NCBI GenBank assembly: GCA_905250115.1
Contig: CAJNOI010000080.1
Coordinates: 248,001-312,000 of the forward strand
Reading direction: 5' to 3'
Length of the DNA: 64,000 nt
From: Adineta steineri
Lineage: Eukaryota > Rotifera > Eurotatoria > Adinetida > Adinetidae
In this document: one piece after another, positions 34,315-44,850 of the stretch
How positions within the stretch are numbered: position 1 is the first letter of the stretch
Layout of the letters: each line of letters starts with the position of its first letter
The notes under the pieces: generated by a model
Database searches by the model: none
What the model was told of the DNA's origin: nothing
What the model saw: the letters and a program-made list of their open reading frames with translations, nothing else
Position numbers and translations under genes: made by a program

Positions 34315-37300
34315 ATGTCTCAAAAAGAAGCATGGCAGAACGAGTTATCGGTAGAGTCAGTGCCATCCACAACTATCGAGTTACCCGATCAAAAATCGTC
34401 TCAAATTGGAAGTGATGCAAAACTCAAATCACAAGAAGAAGACGGCAGGTGGTCGCTGATCAGCTATGGACGATCAGATGGCAAATCAACTCAAGAGCTT
34501 CTCTTCCAGGTAATAAATATTGATTTAATTCTTAAATAATTCTATCGTTGTTTGTTTCATAATCTCTATATAGGCCGCTTCAGAGAAGGATCTAGACAGG
34601 GCTCAAAGCAAATGGGAACTATTTGAGGATGCAGTCACAAGAGAAAGGGTTTCGAAGGGAAAGCTGATGAAAATAATCGATACTCTCGATGAAGATAAAC
34701 AATGGGCAGCGCTTCATTATGCTGTTGACAGTAACAATGAGGACTTATGTCGTAGATTAACATCCAAAAAAGACAAATGTTATAAATTCGGTATGTTATT
34801 ATTTTATATCAAAATGAACAATATTTGTGATTTCAAAATATAATAATGTAGTTTATCATAAATTAACATGCAAAAAAAAGAAATATTTTAAATGCGGTAT
34901 GTTATTATTTTATATCGAAATGAACAATATTTGTGATTTCAAATAATAATAATATAGATATTAACATTCTCGGTGGTAATGGCGAAAATGTTTTACATGT
35001 AGTATCTCAATCGAATTTTATATGGCAAGGTATAGGAGATGTAAGTATTTACGTTTGAATTACACTATAGGGAAGAGTTCCAATTAACACTCGTGAAATA
35101 GTCTGTTCCTAGCCCAAAACTAGATGCTTTCGTCGAATTTACCAGAAATTCAAATTTAATTCTTTCGCTTATGCCTTAGTAATTTCTTTACGTGTAATAT
35201 AAGATGGTTGGGGTATTTTGGAAGCTATTGTAAACGTACCTGTAGGAAAAACTGACGTCCAAAAGCCACATAAACGTTGATGTAAATATTAAGTATATGT
35301 ACACGTATATGTTTTTTATATGTTAACAGGGAACCATTACAAAATTTCCTGATCTGATCAGATTACTTGTTGAAGAACGTGGTGCTGATGTTAATCATGC
35401 AGATGATGAAGGTCGCACACCTTTGCATATGGCTGCAATGCGAGGTCGGCTTCGCTATATCAAGTATTTGATTCATCATGGAGCCAAAGTTGACGTAGGT
35501 ATACATTTCATATTACAGGGATCTTATCTTTCTATATAGGTTTTAACCAAACTCAACGCAAGTGTACTGCATTTTGCCGTGTTCCCTGTTAATCCGATGG
35601 ATGCAGAACAACTTCTTTCTATGGTGGAATATATAAGGAGTGAACTATTGAAGAAAGAGAAATACTTTTTCAAACTTTGCACGTTGGACAACAGAACACC
35701 TCTTGTCTTTTTAGCATCTCATCCAGCGATTACATATTCATCATCAAACGATCCAAATGACAAGCAACTAAAATCCAAGAAGGCTCTTATGACATTATTT
35801 ACTGAAAAAATGCAATTATTTACTGAAAAAACAAAGGATCAAACACAAATTCTAGTCGTATTTGACATGATTGCTCGACGTAAACAATGCCAGCTGTTTG
35901 GTCATTTAGAACATCTTTTTAAAATGTCTTCGCCTCAAATTCAAGAACAAATAATTCACCTTGCATGCCGATATGACAATGTAGCTCTTCTTCAGTGGCT
36001 TATAAATAGACCAGCACCAAAAGGAGACTCCAACAAAATTAACTGCGCTGAGTATACACCATTACTGACAGCGATATTTTACAACTCAGTGGCCTGCGTT
36101 CAGGAATTGATCGAAGTATACCTTTATTTTCTTTTAATCATAATAAGCAAAAATATTGACAGAACGACATAATATACATGATTCGTAACTGTAAGCGATT
36201 AGTATCATTTATAAGGTCTGCTTAACGAAAAGAATATTTCCACAATGATATAGCTAGTGTTTTTGTCTTCACGTAGCTCCGTAAGGATAATAAATAACTA
36301 AATTAGCACATCTAATCATTTAAGTCGTTTGATAATATTTTTCATTTATAATTTCTTTCTTAATGTTCAAAAAACTTTCGACTGTTCCTTGTAAGATTGA
36401 TTTGCCGTTATAATTTCCATTTAAAACTTCAGTCATAGCGTTAGATTTAGGAGTTTTAATTAAATTATCTGGAAATACAATAAATTCAATAGTATTACTC
36501 AGTTAGTACTTTTATCAAAACTGTGTATTATGCATTTTCTTCCGCCTAGTTAGAGACATACATATCTCAAAAACACTTTATAGTGATATGTTAAGATGCG
36601 TATTACTTGCCAAAACAGTCAAACCATGAACTATATTTTATTATTTAGAATAGAGACAATATGTCTCAATCACCTCTGCTGGCAGTAGGAGCTGTAGAAC
36701 ATGACAACATCTTACACATTTGTGCTAAGCGTCAGGTGTCATTTGATATTCTCGGTATGATCATCGAAAAACTATCTGCTGACGACATCAAAAAGTTGAT
36801 GAAAACAAAAGATAGTAATGGTAACCTTCCATTGCATTTAGCGGCTCAGATAAACACTGAAGAAGAATTAAATATCTGGAAAAAACTAATCAATGAAAAA
36901 ACCGTTTCAGTAATACTCAATTTATTATCTATTAAAAATCATCGAGGCAGGACAGTGGTTCACGAGGCAAGTGAACAAGGAAATCTTCGTATTCTTAAAT
37001 TCATGTGGGAGGTGATTCCGTCAAACCATCACCAGGATCGTACAAAAGTATTTCATGCAACAGCCGACAATAACAGATTTACATGTTTACATATAGCGAC
37101 TAAGAATGGAGGCGGCAAAAGTAAGTAATACTACATACATCGATTTGATTTGCGTAGAATGGAAACTATTCAATGAAAAATATCTTTTTTATTTTTTTTC
37201 TTTAGAACTCGAACTGATCAAGTATCTGATAAAAACTGTGCGTATCGAAGTTGATGTCATTGGTGATCGACGACTCACTCCACTCCATATTGCTTGTAAA

Positions 37301-39957
37301 TATGGACATCTTGATGTAGTCAAGTATCTGATCGAGAAGGGTGCCTCAACAACATTACGCAACGCACAACTTCTCAATTGCCTCGAAATTTGTATTGAAG
37401 AGCAGCACGTGGAATTAGTCAAATATCTTTTACAGCTTCCCAATTGGCGAGAAATGATGCGCAATGCACAAATCATCGAAGACACTGACGCTTACGATAC
37501 ACCAATGCGGAAACTCATTCGTTACATGCCTGATGTAGCTCTTTGGGTAATTGAAGAAAAACTAACACGAAAAGTTGGTGGTGCAGGTCAAAAAGTATCC
37601 AAGGAGATCTACGATTATGAATTCTATGAAGACATGAATACAGTCAAGCAGTGGTATGCACAAGGTATATTGATAAAAACATTTTTAAGATTTCTATGCA
37701 TTGCGTTGATTATTTGATCTTATAAGGCTCACACAAATCACATTATTTTTAGAAAACACGACGTGAATTTTATAAAAGTATCGGCAAGTTTTATACAACA
37801 CCATCATTTGCAGAATTTTCAAAAGAGTTCATATAGAATTTGACGTCTTCTCAGAACAGAATGTTCTAGAATTTCCTCCCTACTGTATCGATATTAAAAA
37901 CTTTTCGTATAATTTAATAGTTAGTCGATAAATATAACTGACGTAATACGTACAAAGCGATCTAATCATCTAGAGATGCATCAATTCCTAAACCATGGTA
38001 TTAAAGATGACATTATTTTTCTGATACAAAATGCAATTGTTTGTGGATCTTTTCTATTAGGCATAATCATCTTGAGGGTATGGGTGTGGGAAAAGGGTAC
38101 TGCTATAGAAAAGACACACACAACACAAAGAAAAACAGTGTGGGTAAAGCCAAAAGGGTGCTACAGGTGTGAGTTTGGTGTTGTGTGGGTTAAATAGAAT
38201 ACTCACAGTCATCCACACACCCTTGAAAATCGAGTGAGTCTATAACCATTTCAGCCATGATAATAATCATTTCTTTATATCTCTCTGAAAATGTTTATTT
38301 TAACAGGTGCGAAGTTACCTCCTGAAGATATATCATGCAAAGCTCGATGCCATAAACTCGGGGTCAGTGCCATATTTGGTTGTTACATTAGTACTGGGTG
38401 TTGCAACAGAACTGTTAGTGACGAAAATACTAATGCTTGTGAGCCATATACACGTGATGCTTACACACTTGTTCGAAATCATCCTCTGATGATAGTCTCG
38501 CAACAATCGGCCTATCCGCAATTGATGGCACATCAATTTCATATCTTGTTACGTAAAAAAATGTTTCGACGATTTAGCACATTCTGGTTGGCGTTCTCAT
38601 TTCTATTTTATCTTATTCTGCTTGGTTTGTGGACTGCAGTAATTCTCAGTGGGAAACATCCTCAGTATTTCTATGATTTAGCTGGTTTCAACATGACATT
38701 GGATATCAATACATGTCAACAAGTTGCTAACAGTCTCGTCTCGCAGAACGTCAACGAGGTATTCAAGACCGACGCATATCGACGACTTAAAGTAGCCCTT
38801 TATATAGTTTTCTGGATGTTAATTGCCAAGAATGGCATTCTAGTTATCGCTCTGTTTCCAAAGATCTTTCGTGTAGGAGCTTACTACGTAGAAGCTGCTG
38901 CACTCGTGCTCTCATTTGTCTATATACTAGACTGGTACGACTGGCAAAATCCAGTGCTCTTTCGATGTCCTTTTCAATACCAGATTGGAGCTATGGGTCT
39001 TTTTCTCTCGTGGATGAATCTTCTTACTTATGTCCGTTGTATCCCTTGGTTAGGTGTTGGCATTTATGTAGCTATGCTTCAAGTCATCTGCTTCAAATTT
39101 CTCCGCTTTCTACCCGTACTGTTAATTATTATTTGCGGATTCGGTTTCACATACTGGATGCTATTGCAAAATCAGCCTGTATATGCCACACCTATTGAAG
39201 CTCTTATACGCACAAGTTTAATGATGTTCGATCTCGGTTATGAGAGTCGCCTTTACAGTGAACCCGACCAAGTAGCATATTACAAACTTGTCTATGTCAT
39301 GATGATTTTAACAGCCATTGTTTCCTGCATTTTTATTATCAATCTCTTGATTGGTAGGAATACTCTTTTAATTCAATATTTTAGATTCGTATGTTCAGGA
39401 GCCTCCTCATTGAGTAATTTTGAAAAAAATTGACTATAATTTATACAAAATTTTTAATCATCTTTTTTGAAAACTACTAATCAATTTTAGAACTAGATGT
39501 TGTCGTTTTGTCAGTAAGGTGATAAATCCATCTTTACGGACATACTTTCGATGAAAGATTATAAGTTGGAGAATTGAAGTTACATAAAATCTTAACAGTA
39601 ATTACATCTTTTTCTTTTTCAGGTCTTGCTGTTGGTGAAATCCCAACCTTAATGGTTGAAGGTACTCTTTGGCGTAATCAGATGCTCTACGATTTTGTGT
39701 CAGATGGCGAAATCTTACGTTTACAGTTTCTTCGATTGATGAAATTCTTATGTTGTTACCAACTGTATCGAATATCACGTATACGTGCTCGACCTATTCA
39801 CTTGTTAACATTCGATGATAGAGCACATGGCTGGCTTGGAAAAGCATGGTATTTTACAAAGAAACATTTCTTCGAAGAAAAAATTCAGGATGATGTTGAA
39901 CTCAAAATATCATCAAATAAAGATGCCAGACCATACTGGGAAGAGAAAGAAAATTGA
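34315..39957 (+). CDS. Ankyrin-repeat TRP channel, TRPA type
   Basis: Cation channel of the sensory TRPA class. Nine exons, 34315-34509, 34574-34790, 34958-35040, 35330-35494, 35540-36115, 36649-37120, 37206-37664, 38307-39353 and 39623-39957, give exactly 1183 codons. The N-terminal half is ankyrin repeats; the clearest are NHADDEGRTPLHMAAMRGRL, KDSNGNLPLHLAAQ, HRGRTVVHEASEQGNLRILK and DRRLTPLHIACKYGHLDVVK. The membrane part starts after NHPLMIV, which matches the TRPA HPLMLM landmark. It has six hydrophobic segments, a pore region TSLMMFDLGYESR, and S6 running into INLLIG|LAVGEIPTLMVEG, the counterpart of TRPA1 MNLLIGLAVGDI. The cytoplasmic tail is short and charged. Exon 38307 encodes a Cys-rich extracytoplasmic-looking stretch (CKARCHKLG, CCNRTVSDEN) before HPLM, unusual for TRPA and possibly cytosolic. 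Two introns exceed 500 bases. An additional duplicated exon lies at 34852-34896. Ligand or temperature sense cannot be read from sequence. Confidence 0.88.
34852..34896 (+). CDS. Tandem-duplicated 45-base cassette exon of the TRPA-type gene
   Basis: Bases 34746-34957 hold two copies of an exon end plus the following intron. The copy exon (34852-34896) is 45 bases, lies between a TAATAATGTAG acceptor and a GTATGTT donor identical to the parent's, enters and leaves in the same phase as its neighbours, and has no stop. It encodes YHKLTCKKKKYFKC against CRRLTSKKDKCYKF in the parent. Inclusion or skipping keeps the ankyrin frame. Whether it is used is not shown by the sequence. Confidence 0.6.
37753..37836 (+). 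other. Exon-like open segment inside the TRPA-type gene intron
   Basis: After a CATTATTTTTAG acceptor, 28 codons read KTRREFYKSIGKFYTTPSFA then EFSKEFI and a stop. Composition looks coding. It cannot join the 37206-37664 exon in frame (that exon ends in phase 1 and this segment needs phase 0). It may be a relic terminal exon of an older ankyrin gene. Confidence 0.3.
38060..38232. repeat. Telomere-like GGGTGTG / ACACCC fold-back element in TRPA-type gene intron
   Basis: Contains GAGGGTATGGGTGTGGGAAA at its left, repeated GTGTGGGT and GGTGTGAG in the middle, and CCACACACCCTTGA at its right end. The ends are imperfect inverted complements (CTTGAGGGTATGGGTGTG against CACACACCCTTGA). Sits in the 642-base intron 37665-38306. 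Confidence 0.55.
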
Positions 39958-40187
39958 ACATTACATTAGTTCATATACACTGCTTTTGACATTACGCTTT
40001 CATTCATCTGAACAATATTGTGTATCATGTACTCAAAATTCTATTCCTTAATCAAATAAAAAAGTTCTTGAGTTATCATTGTAATGAGATATATCATCTT
40101 TGTGTATCTTTTAGCCTTCATATTACCATTATGCATGACTGTTGTTTATTGTTTCATCTTTTCTATATAAGCGGATGTTTTGTATGT
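39958..40187. other. Intergenic
   Basis: Short AT-rich 3' flank of the TRPA-type gene with no feature recognised. Confidence 0.4.
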
Positions 40188-40476
40188 GATTGGAGAGCTT
40201 GTTGTGTGAAGATAAAGAAACACGTGATTGGGAACCATTTCATAGTCGAGTTTATAATATTTCTCCCATCTCACATCCATTAAAAGTTAAATTAGTTTCA
40301 TGGGGTTTTAATCGTAAAAAAGAAAATTTAACAACATCAAGTTCAACAATACAAATAAATTTATTATGGATATTTGGAATAATTGTTTTAATTTTTTTAA
40401 TTCTTCTTCTTATTATTATATTTATATTGAAATATAGTCGAACAAAAAAGAAACCATTAACACCACCACCTGAATG
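40188..40476 (+). CDS. Fragment of a single-pass membrane protein, cut by the assembly gap
   Basis: Open frame from about 40190 to the gap reads DKETRDWEPFHSRVYNISPI, HPLKVKLVSWGFNRKKENL, a 25-residue hydrophobic span (INLLWIFGIIVLIFLILLLI...), then a basic stop-transfer RTKKKPLTPPPE. So it is an extracellular stem, one membrane helix and the start of a cytoplasmic tail. A stop lies just upstream in this frame, so an earlier exon is needed, or the copy is broken. Family not recognised. The rest is lost in the N block or missing. Confidence 0.45.
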
Positions 40477-40576
40477 NNNNNNNNNNNNNNNNNNNNNNNN
40501 NNNNNNNNNNNNNNNNNNNNNNNNNNNNNNNNNNNNNNNNNNNNNNNNNNNNNNNNNNNNNNNNNNNNNNNNNNNN
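40477..40576. other. Assembly gap, 100 N
   Basis: Exactly 100 unknown bases, the conventional placeholder for a scaffold gap of unknown size. It interrupts the membrane-protein fragment and precedes an AT-rich flank. Linkage across it depends on the scaffolding. Confidence 0.99.
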
Positions 40577-41470
40577 TGTCAGTGTTAAACAAATTGTAGA
40601 GAAAACAAAGAAAATGACTAAATATGAGCATCACACTTCAATACAATATAAGATCTTTTCACAGAGAAAACTACAGATAAAATAAATAAATTGTTTCATT
40701 TTTGTTTTCACAAAAAAACTTTGTTAAATATCTAAATATTGACAAAAAAAAATAAAACAAATTGTTTAATTTTTACTCTCAGAAAAAAATATCTTAATGA
40801 TCGTTATTAACGATTTGTTAAAAGTTACAAATAGAGCTGGACCTTTTACCTTAATTTAATATTTTAAACTAAATGATTCATCTCTAATTACAAGGACAAT
40901 AAAAAGTAAACATACAAAATCTTTAATAGAAATAGATCGATCAGCAAATTAGACACAAAATTCACAGTATTGTATAATTCAAAACTATCATATAATGGGT
41001 GTGACTGTTGTGCATATGTGTTACTCACACTCTGTACCCTTCGCGTGGTTCTTGAATATGTATTTAAGTCAATCACTGTAATATCTTCTTTTCAATTCTT
41101 CTTTTTTATTGTTTCCATTTATCTTATCTGGTGGATGTGTTGTAGCATAAACTGTGAAAACAAATTTGTTAATCCTTTCAGAAACGATAAAATAAGTATT
41201 AAAAAAAGTTATATTGCATGGAGAATCGTGGCATAATTATCAGATGCATTTAAACTTAAGTTACTTTGTAGTGATAGTTTAGTTTTTTCATGATTATAAA
41301 TTAAATGCATTCCAGCGTATTTCTCATTCAACGCCTTTGTTAATAGAATGTGGCTTCAAATATTTTTTCTAATGTTAATTGGTAGCGTGTTCAGTGCGTA
41401 TTTAATGCATACAAAATCTTTATTAGATTTAACATATACACGTAGTGAACTTACTGGCAAGTAAATTTAT
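40577..41470. other. Intergenic, upstream of the GPCR
   Basis: AT-rich sequence without a confident exon. Around 40996-41043 there is a GGGTGTGACTG and ACTCACACTCTGTACCC pair, another degenerate copy of the fold-back motif. The open frame 40970-41236 has no domain. Confidence 0.4.
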
Positions 41471-42526
41471 TTGAAATCAGAACACAATTATAATCACCAT
41501 CCATTCATAGAATCAATGAGTAATACAACATCGTCACCAGCTAATCAATATGATTTAGTTCAAGCAGCTAAGCAACCTATTATTTACAGTTATTCTGTTA
41601 CAATGACATTTATAGTAATCACAAGTATATTAAATGTTAGTGTGCTCTGTCGTCGAGTTCTTCGATCATCTTCGTGTACTTATTATTTTCTTGCTTCTGT
41701 TCCAACTGTTTTAGCGTACGTGGTTGTTTCACCTGTAAATGCAGTACTTGTACAAACTTATGGATTCTATATGAGTGGTACACCTGTTGCATGCAAAATA
41801 GTTTCATTTCTAAGCTATGCAACATCATTATGGTATGGATTAATGCTAGTATGTGCTTCAATTGATCGATATTTTTCAAGTTCGACATCAGTTCGTTTAC
41901 GTCGTCTCAGTCAAGTGCGTGTTGCACAAAGAATTATTATTATTGTATGGATCTTATCGTCGATATATATGAGTCCATTTCTGTTTATATATTATTATGA
42001 TCCTAACTATGCCAACAGTAAAAAGTGCACACAATATTCGTCAACATTGATAGCTGTTTATCTGATGACTCGAGTTATTTTTTATTATTTTTTGATACCA
42101 ATTATTTTAGGCATATTTGGTGTATTAACAATTTATAATATTCGAAGTCAAAAACATCGTGTAGCACCAATGAATCAAGCAAGTTTGTCACGCCGTACAG
42201 AAGGTCAATTGGCTCGTATGTTAATCATTCAAGTAGCTATGTATCTTCTCTTCTTTACACCATCTGGTGTAACATATATATTAGTGACATTTGTACCATC
42301 AATGAATACCTCTTATTATCAAACAATTCGAAGTCTGACAAATGTTTGGCAACAAGGTGGTTATTTCATTTCATTTTTTCTTTATGTTCTTACCGGCAAA
42401 ATCTATCGGGAAGAACTGAAGAATATGTTTAAATGCAATCGAATTCATCATCGAATATTACAACAAACTGCGGCAGATATACCGATGAATTTATTAGCAA
42501 ATGTTCCAGTTAATACTCGTATCTGA
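41471..42526 (+). CDS. Class A (rhodopsin-like) GPCR, single exon
   Basis: Seven-helix receptor, 351 residues, no introns. Seven hydrophobic spans are visible: about residues 38-60, 70-95, 108-135, 150-172, 190-218, 248-272 and 285-308. The TM3 end reads MLVCASIDRYFSSS, an intact DRY motif. A Cys before TM3 (TPVACKIVSF) and one in the second extracellular loop (KKCTQYSS) can form the usual disulfide. TM7 has YFISFFLYVLTGKIYREELK, so the NPxxY motif is replaced by a variant (LYVLTGKIYREEL), followed by a Cys in MFKCNR for possible palmitoylation. The N-terminus has an NTT glycosylation site. The ligand is unknown; peptide receptors of the FMRFamide-like type are the nearest impression. Start at 41471; an internal ATG at 41516 (MSNTTSS) is a plausible alternative. 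Confidence 0.85.
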   Translation: MKSEHNYNHHPFIESMSNTTSSPANQYDLVQAAKQPIIYSYSVTMTFIVITSILNVSVLCRRVLRSSSCTYYFLASVPTVLAYVVVSPVNAVLVQTYGFYMSGTPVACKIVSFLSYATSLWYGLMLVCASIDRYFSSSTSVRLRRLSQVRVAQRIIIIVWILSSIYMSPFLFIYYYDPNYANSKKCTQYSSTLIAVYLMTRVIFYYFLIPIILGIFGVLTIYNIRSQKHRVAPMNQASLSRRTEGQLARMLIIQVAMYLLFFTPSGVTYILVTFVPSMNTSYYQTIRSLTNVWQQGGYFISFFLYVLTGKIYREELKNMFKCNRIHHRILQQTAADIPMNLLANVPVNTRI

Positions 42527-42933
42527 ATTCACCACAATCTAAATTTGAACTGACAGTACATATAATTATTGTTCTTTTGACCCTTTATTATTTTATTTAT
42601 AGATGTTGTCTGTTCGTGTAGAATATATAGTTTAAATCCAATCGTGCGGAATGAATGGTGGTAAAAATGATTATTATAATTATATGAAATAAAACTCAGT
42701 CAAACGCTAAAGCTGAAGCATACATGCCTTGGTGAAAAGATATAAGATAATTGTGTTTTATTCATAAAATATTTTGTTAGGTGTTGCAAAAGATGTATAG
42801 GCACGGAAGTTACTTTAAATATTTGTAATTCATAAGAATAAAGGGTGGGTGGGTGTGGATGTAATATAGATAACAATTTTATTTTCTAATTAAAATAAAA
42901 CATAACATGAATTTCAATAAATGAAAGAAAAAG
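42527..42933. other. Intergenic
   Basis: 3' flank of the GPCR and 3' flank of the LRR relic. A GGGTGGGTGGGTGTGGATGT tract lies at 42843-42862. Confidence 0.45.
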
Positions 42934-44420
42934 TTAATCATAATATTGATCAATCCAAATAGATAATTTCATTAAATTAGAACGAAGATCTTTGATACGA
43001 ATCCTGTAGTTAAGATCCCGAAATGCTTCTTCAACTAAACCATAAAAAAGGTTTCGATCAGAAATACGTCGTAGATCAACATGAACCGTAGATAATTTTG
43101 ATAATCGTTTTTAGAGAAAAATAATATAATTCGGTGCTTTAATTGAACATCAGAGTTGTTGAATGTTGGAGAATACTGCACAAAATGTGATTAGTTGATT
43201 CAAATCTTCAAATAATTTTATTCATGTAGAAACATAATTCTTTATCATTAAATAACAATTCTCTTAATATTTTAATTAATTCTTCTGATAAACTACCCGT
43301 TTTGATATAATGAAATATCCATATGTTTTATAATTGATAGATTAATAATTGATTTTAAAGATCGAAGATATTTTGTTTCCTTTATTTGTTGTATTTTTAA
43401 TGAAATGACATTTGGGAAATAAAATAAAGAATAATCCTTTGTTTTATCATAAATAAATGTTAAATTCTCTACTTGTTTAAAAATATTTGATATATTCATT
43501 GATCGATAAACTGATCTTTTTGTATTTTCTTCTAATTCAAACGATTCTGATATGAGGTACGATATAAATGCAGACTGAAGTTTTATTTATTAATAATTCT
43601 GTATACCAATGGTGTTGTTCAAGCCAAAAACTATTTTAAAATCGATTATAATTGTATAAAATCATGTCATGATGACATAGACGAGAACAAATCAATTTGA
43701 GTCTGAAAGTATTCAGATTAAATAAAGAAGAATTTATTAAATTTTCCCATTCATTTGGATTAATGAATTTTTGATCATCGATCGTATTTGTAAAAGTTAA
43801 ACTTCGTAAATTTGGTGTTTGTTTAACCAAATCCACAAAATCATCGAATGGATATCGAAATTGATCAATTATCAATTGTTTTAAATGAATAGTTCGATGA
43901 TTTTTATCATTTTTCATTAATTGTTTATCTCTTGTAATAGTTTTAATGTTCAAATATTTGAACATAGGAATAATTTCTAATAATTGATATCTTATCTGTT
44001 CCAATGAACATTTTGAAATGATTAAATGTGTAATTATTGTTGATTGTCGAACGTATATTAAAAAAGATTCTCATGTTTTAATTGATAATTTTTGTAAATG
44101 ATCTAATGGCAATACAGATACTATTAGTTCATCATCAATTTGTGAAGAATTTAAATCTAATGATTGAAGATGAGAATAATCAGCAAGTAAATAAAATGAG
44201 AAAAAAAATGCATTAGTTTGATCACATGCATCTTTATTTGATAAATGTAATGAAGATATATTTTGTTTAATTTCTGGTAAGATTTCACAACAAAATCGAG
44301 AGAATTTTGTTTCATGAATGTTTTGAAGATTTAAATATATTGGAGTATTTCGAATAAGATGAGAAAAATGAGAATTTAATGTATCAGATGAATAAAAGAT
44401 TTCTACTTGATAATAAAATT
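42934..44420 (-). pseudogene. Decayed F-box/LRR-type gene (bdelloid-style family)
   Basis: Minus-strand stretches of clear protein with changing frame and stops. From 5' to 3': SSLHLSNKDACDQTNAFF and HLQSLDLNSSQIDDELIV; then 44004-43636 with LKQLIIDQFRYPFDDFVDLV, TPNLRSLTFTNTIDDQKFIN, NPNEWENLINSSLFNLNTFR; then 43499-43293 with NIFKQVENLTFIYD and YFPNVISLKI; and finally the end DRNLFYGLVEEAFRDLNYRI ... LMKLSIWIDQYYD with stop at 42934. Leucine-rich-repeat spacing is evident, and the NEWENLINSSL-x-x-LN-x-F-R-(L/F) phrase is familiar from large LRR families in bdelloid genomes (recollection). At least three frame breaks and several stops indicate a dead gene. Confidence 0.75.
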
Positions 44421-44850
44421 ATCTCTTTGTATTATTTATTACATAATATTTCAATTTTAATATCTAAAAATTATTTACTGATATTCATAGATAGTACAAC
44501 TATTTATTTTCTTATCTCAATTTCATAATATTCATCTATCATGTGAATATCATTCTATTTTTGTTTTTCAATCATCGATCATGTTGATTATTATACAATG
44601 ACATTTCGATTAATCTAAATAATTTTGATTAAAGGTTTGGGTCTGAATACATATAACTATCAAAATCCACATCCACACCCTTCATAATCATTTCAATATT
44701 AACAAGATCAACATATCATTTTATTCAACTACAACAAACAACCATCATACTTTTCTTTGTTAAATTTATATTCACAACGACGGAATGAATGTTCACTTGA
44801 TTTTGTTTTGAAAGAGATTATCAAAACACCTATTCATTAGTTATCTGAGA
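44421..44850. other. Intergenic
   Basis: Between the LRR relic and the GT10 stop codon. Contains an ATCCACATCCACACCCTTCA tract at 44668-44687, an inverse copy of the telomere-like motif. Nothing else recognised. Confidence 0.45.
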
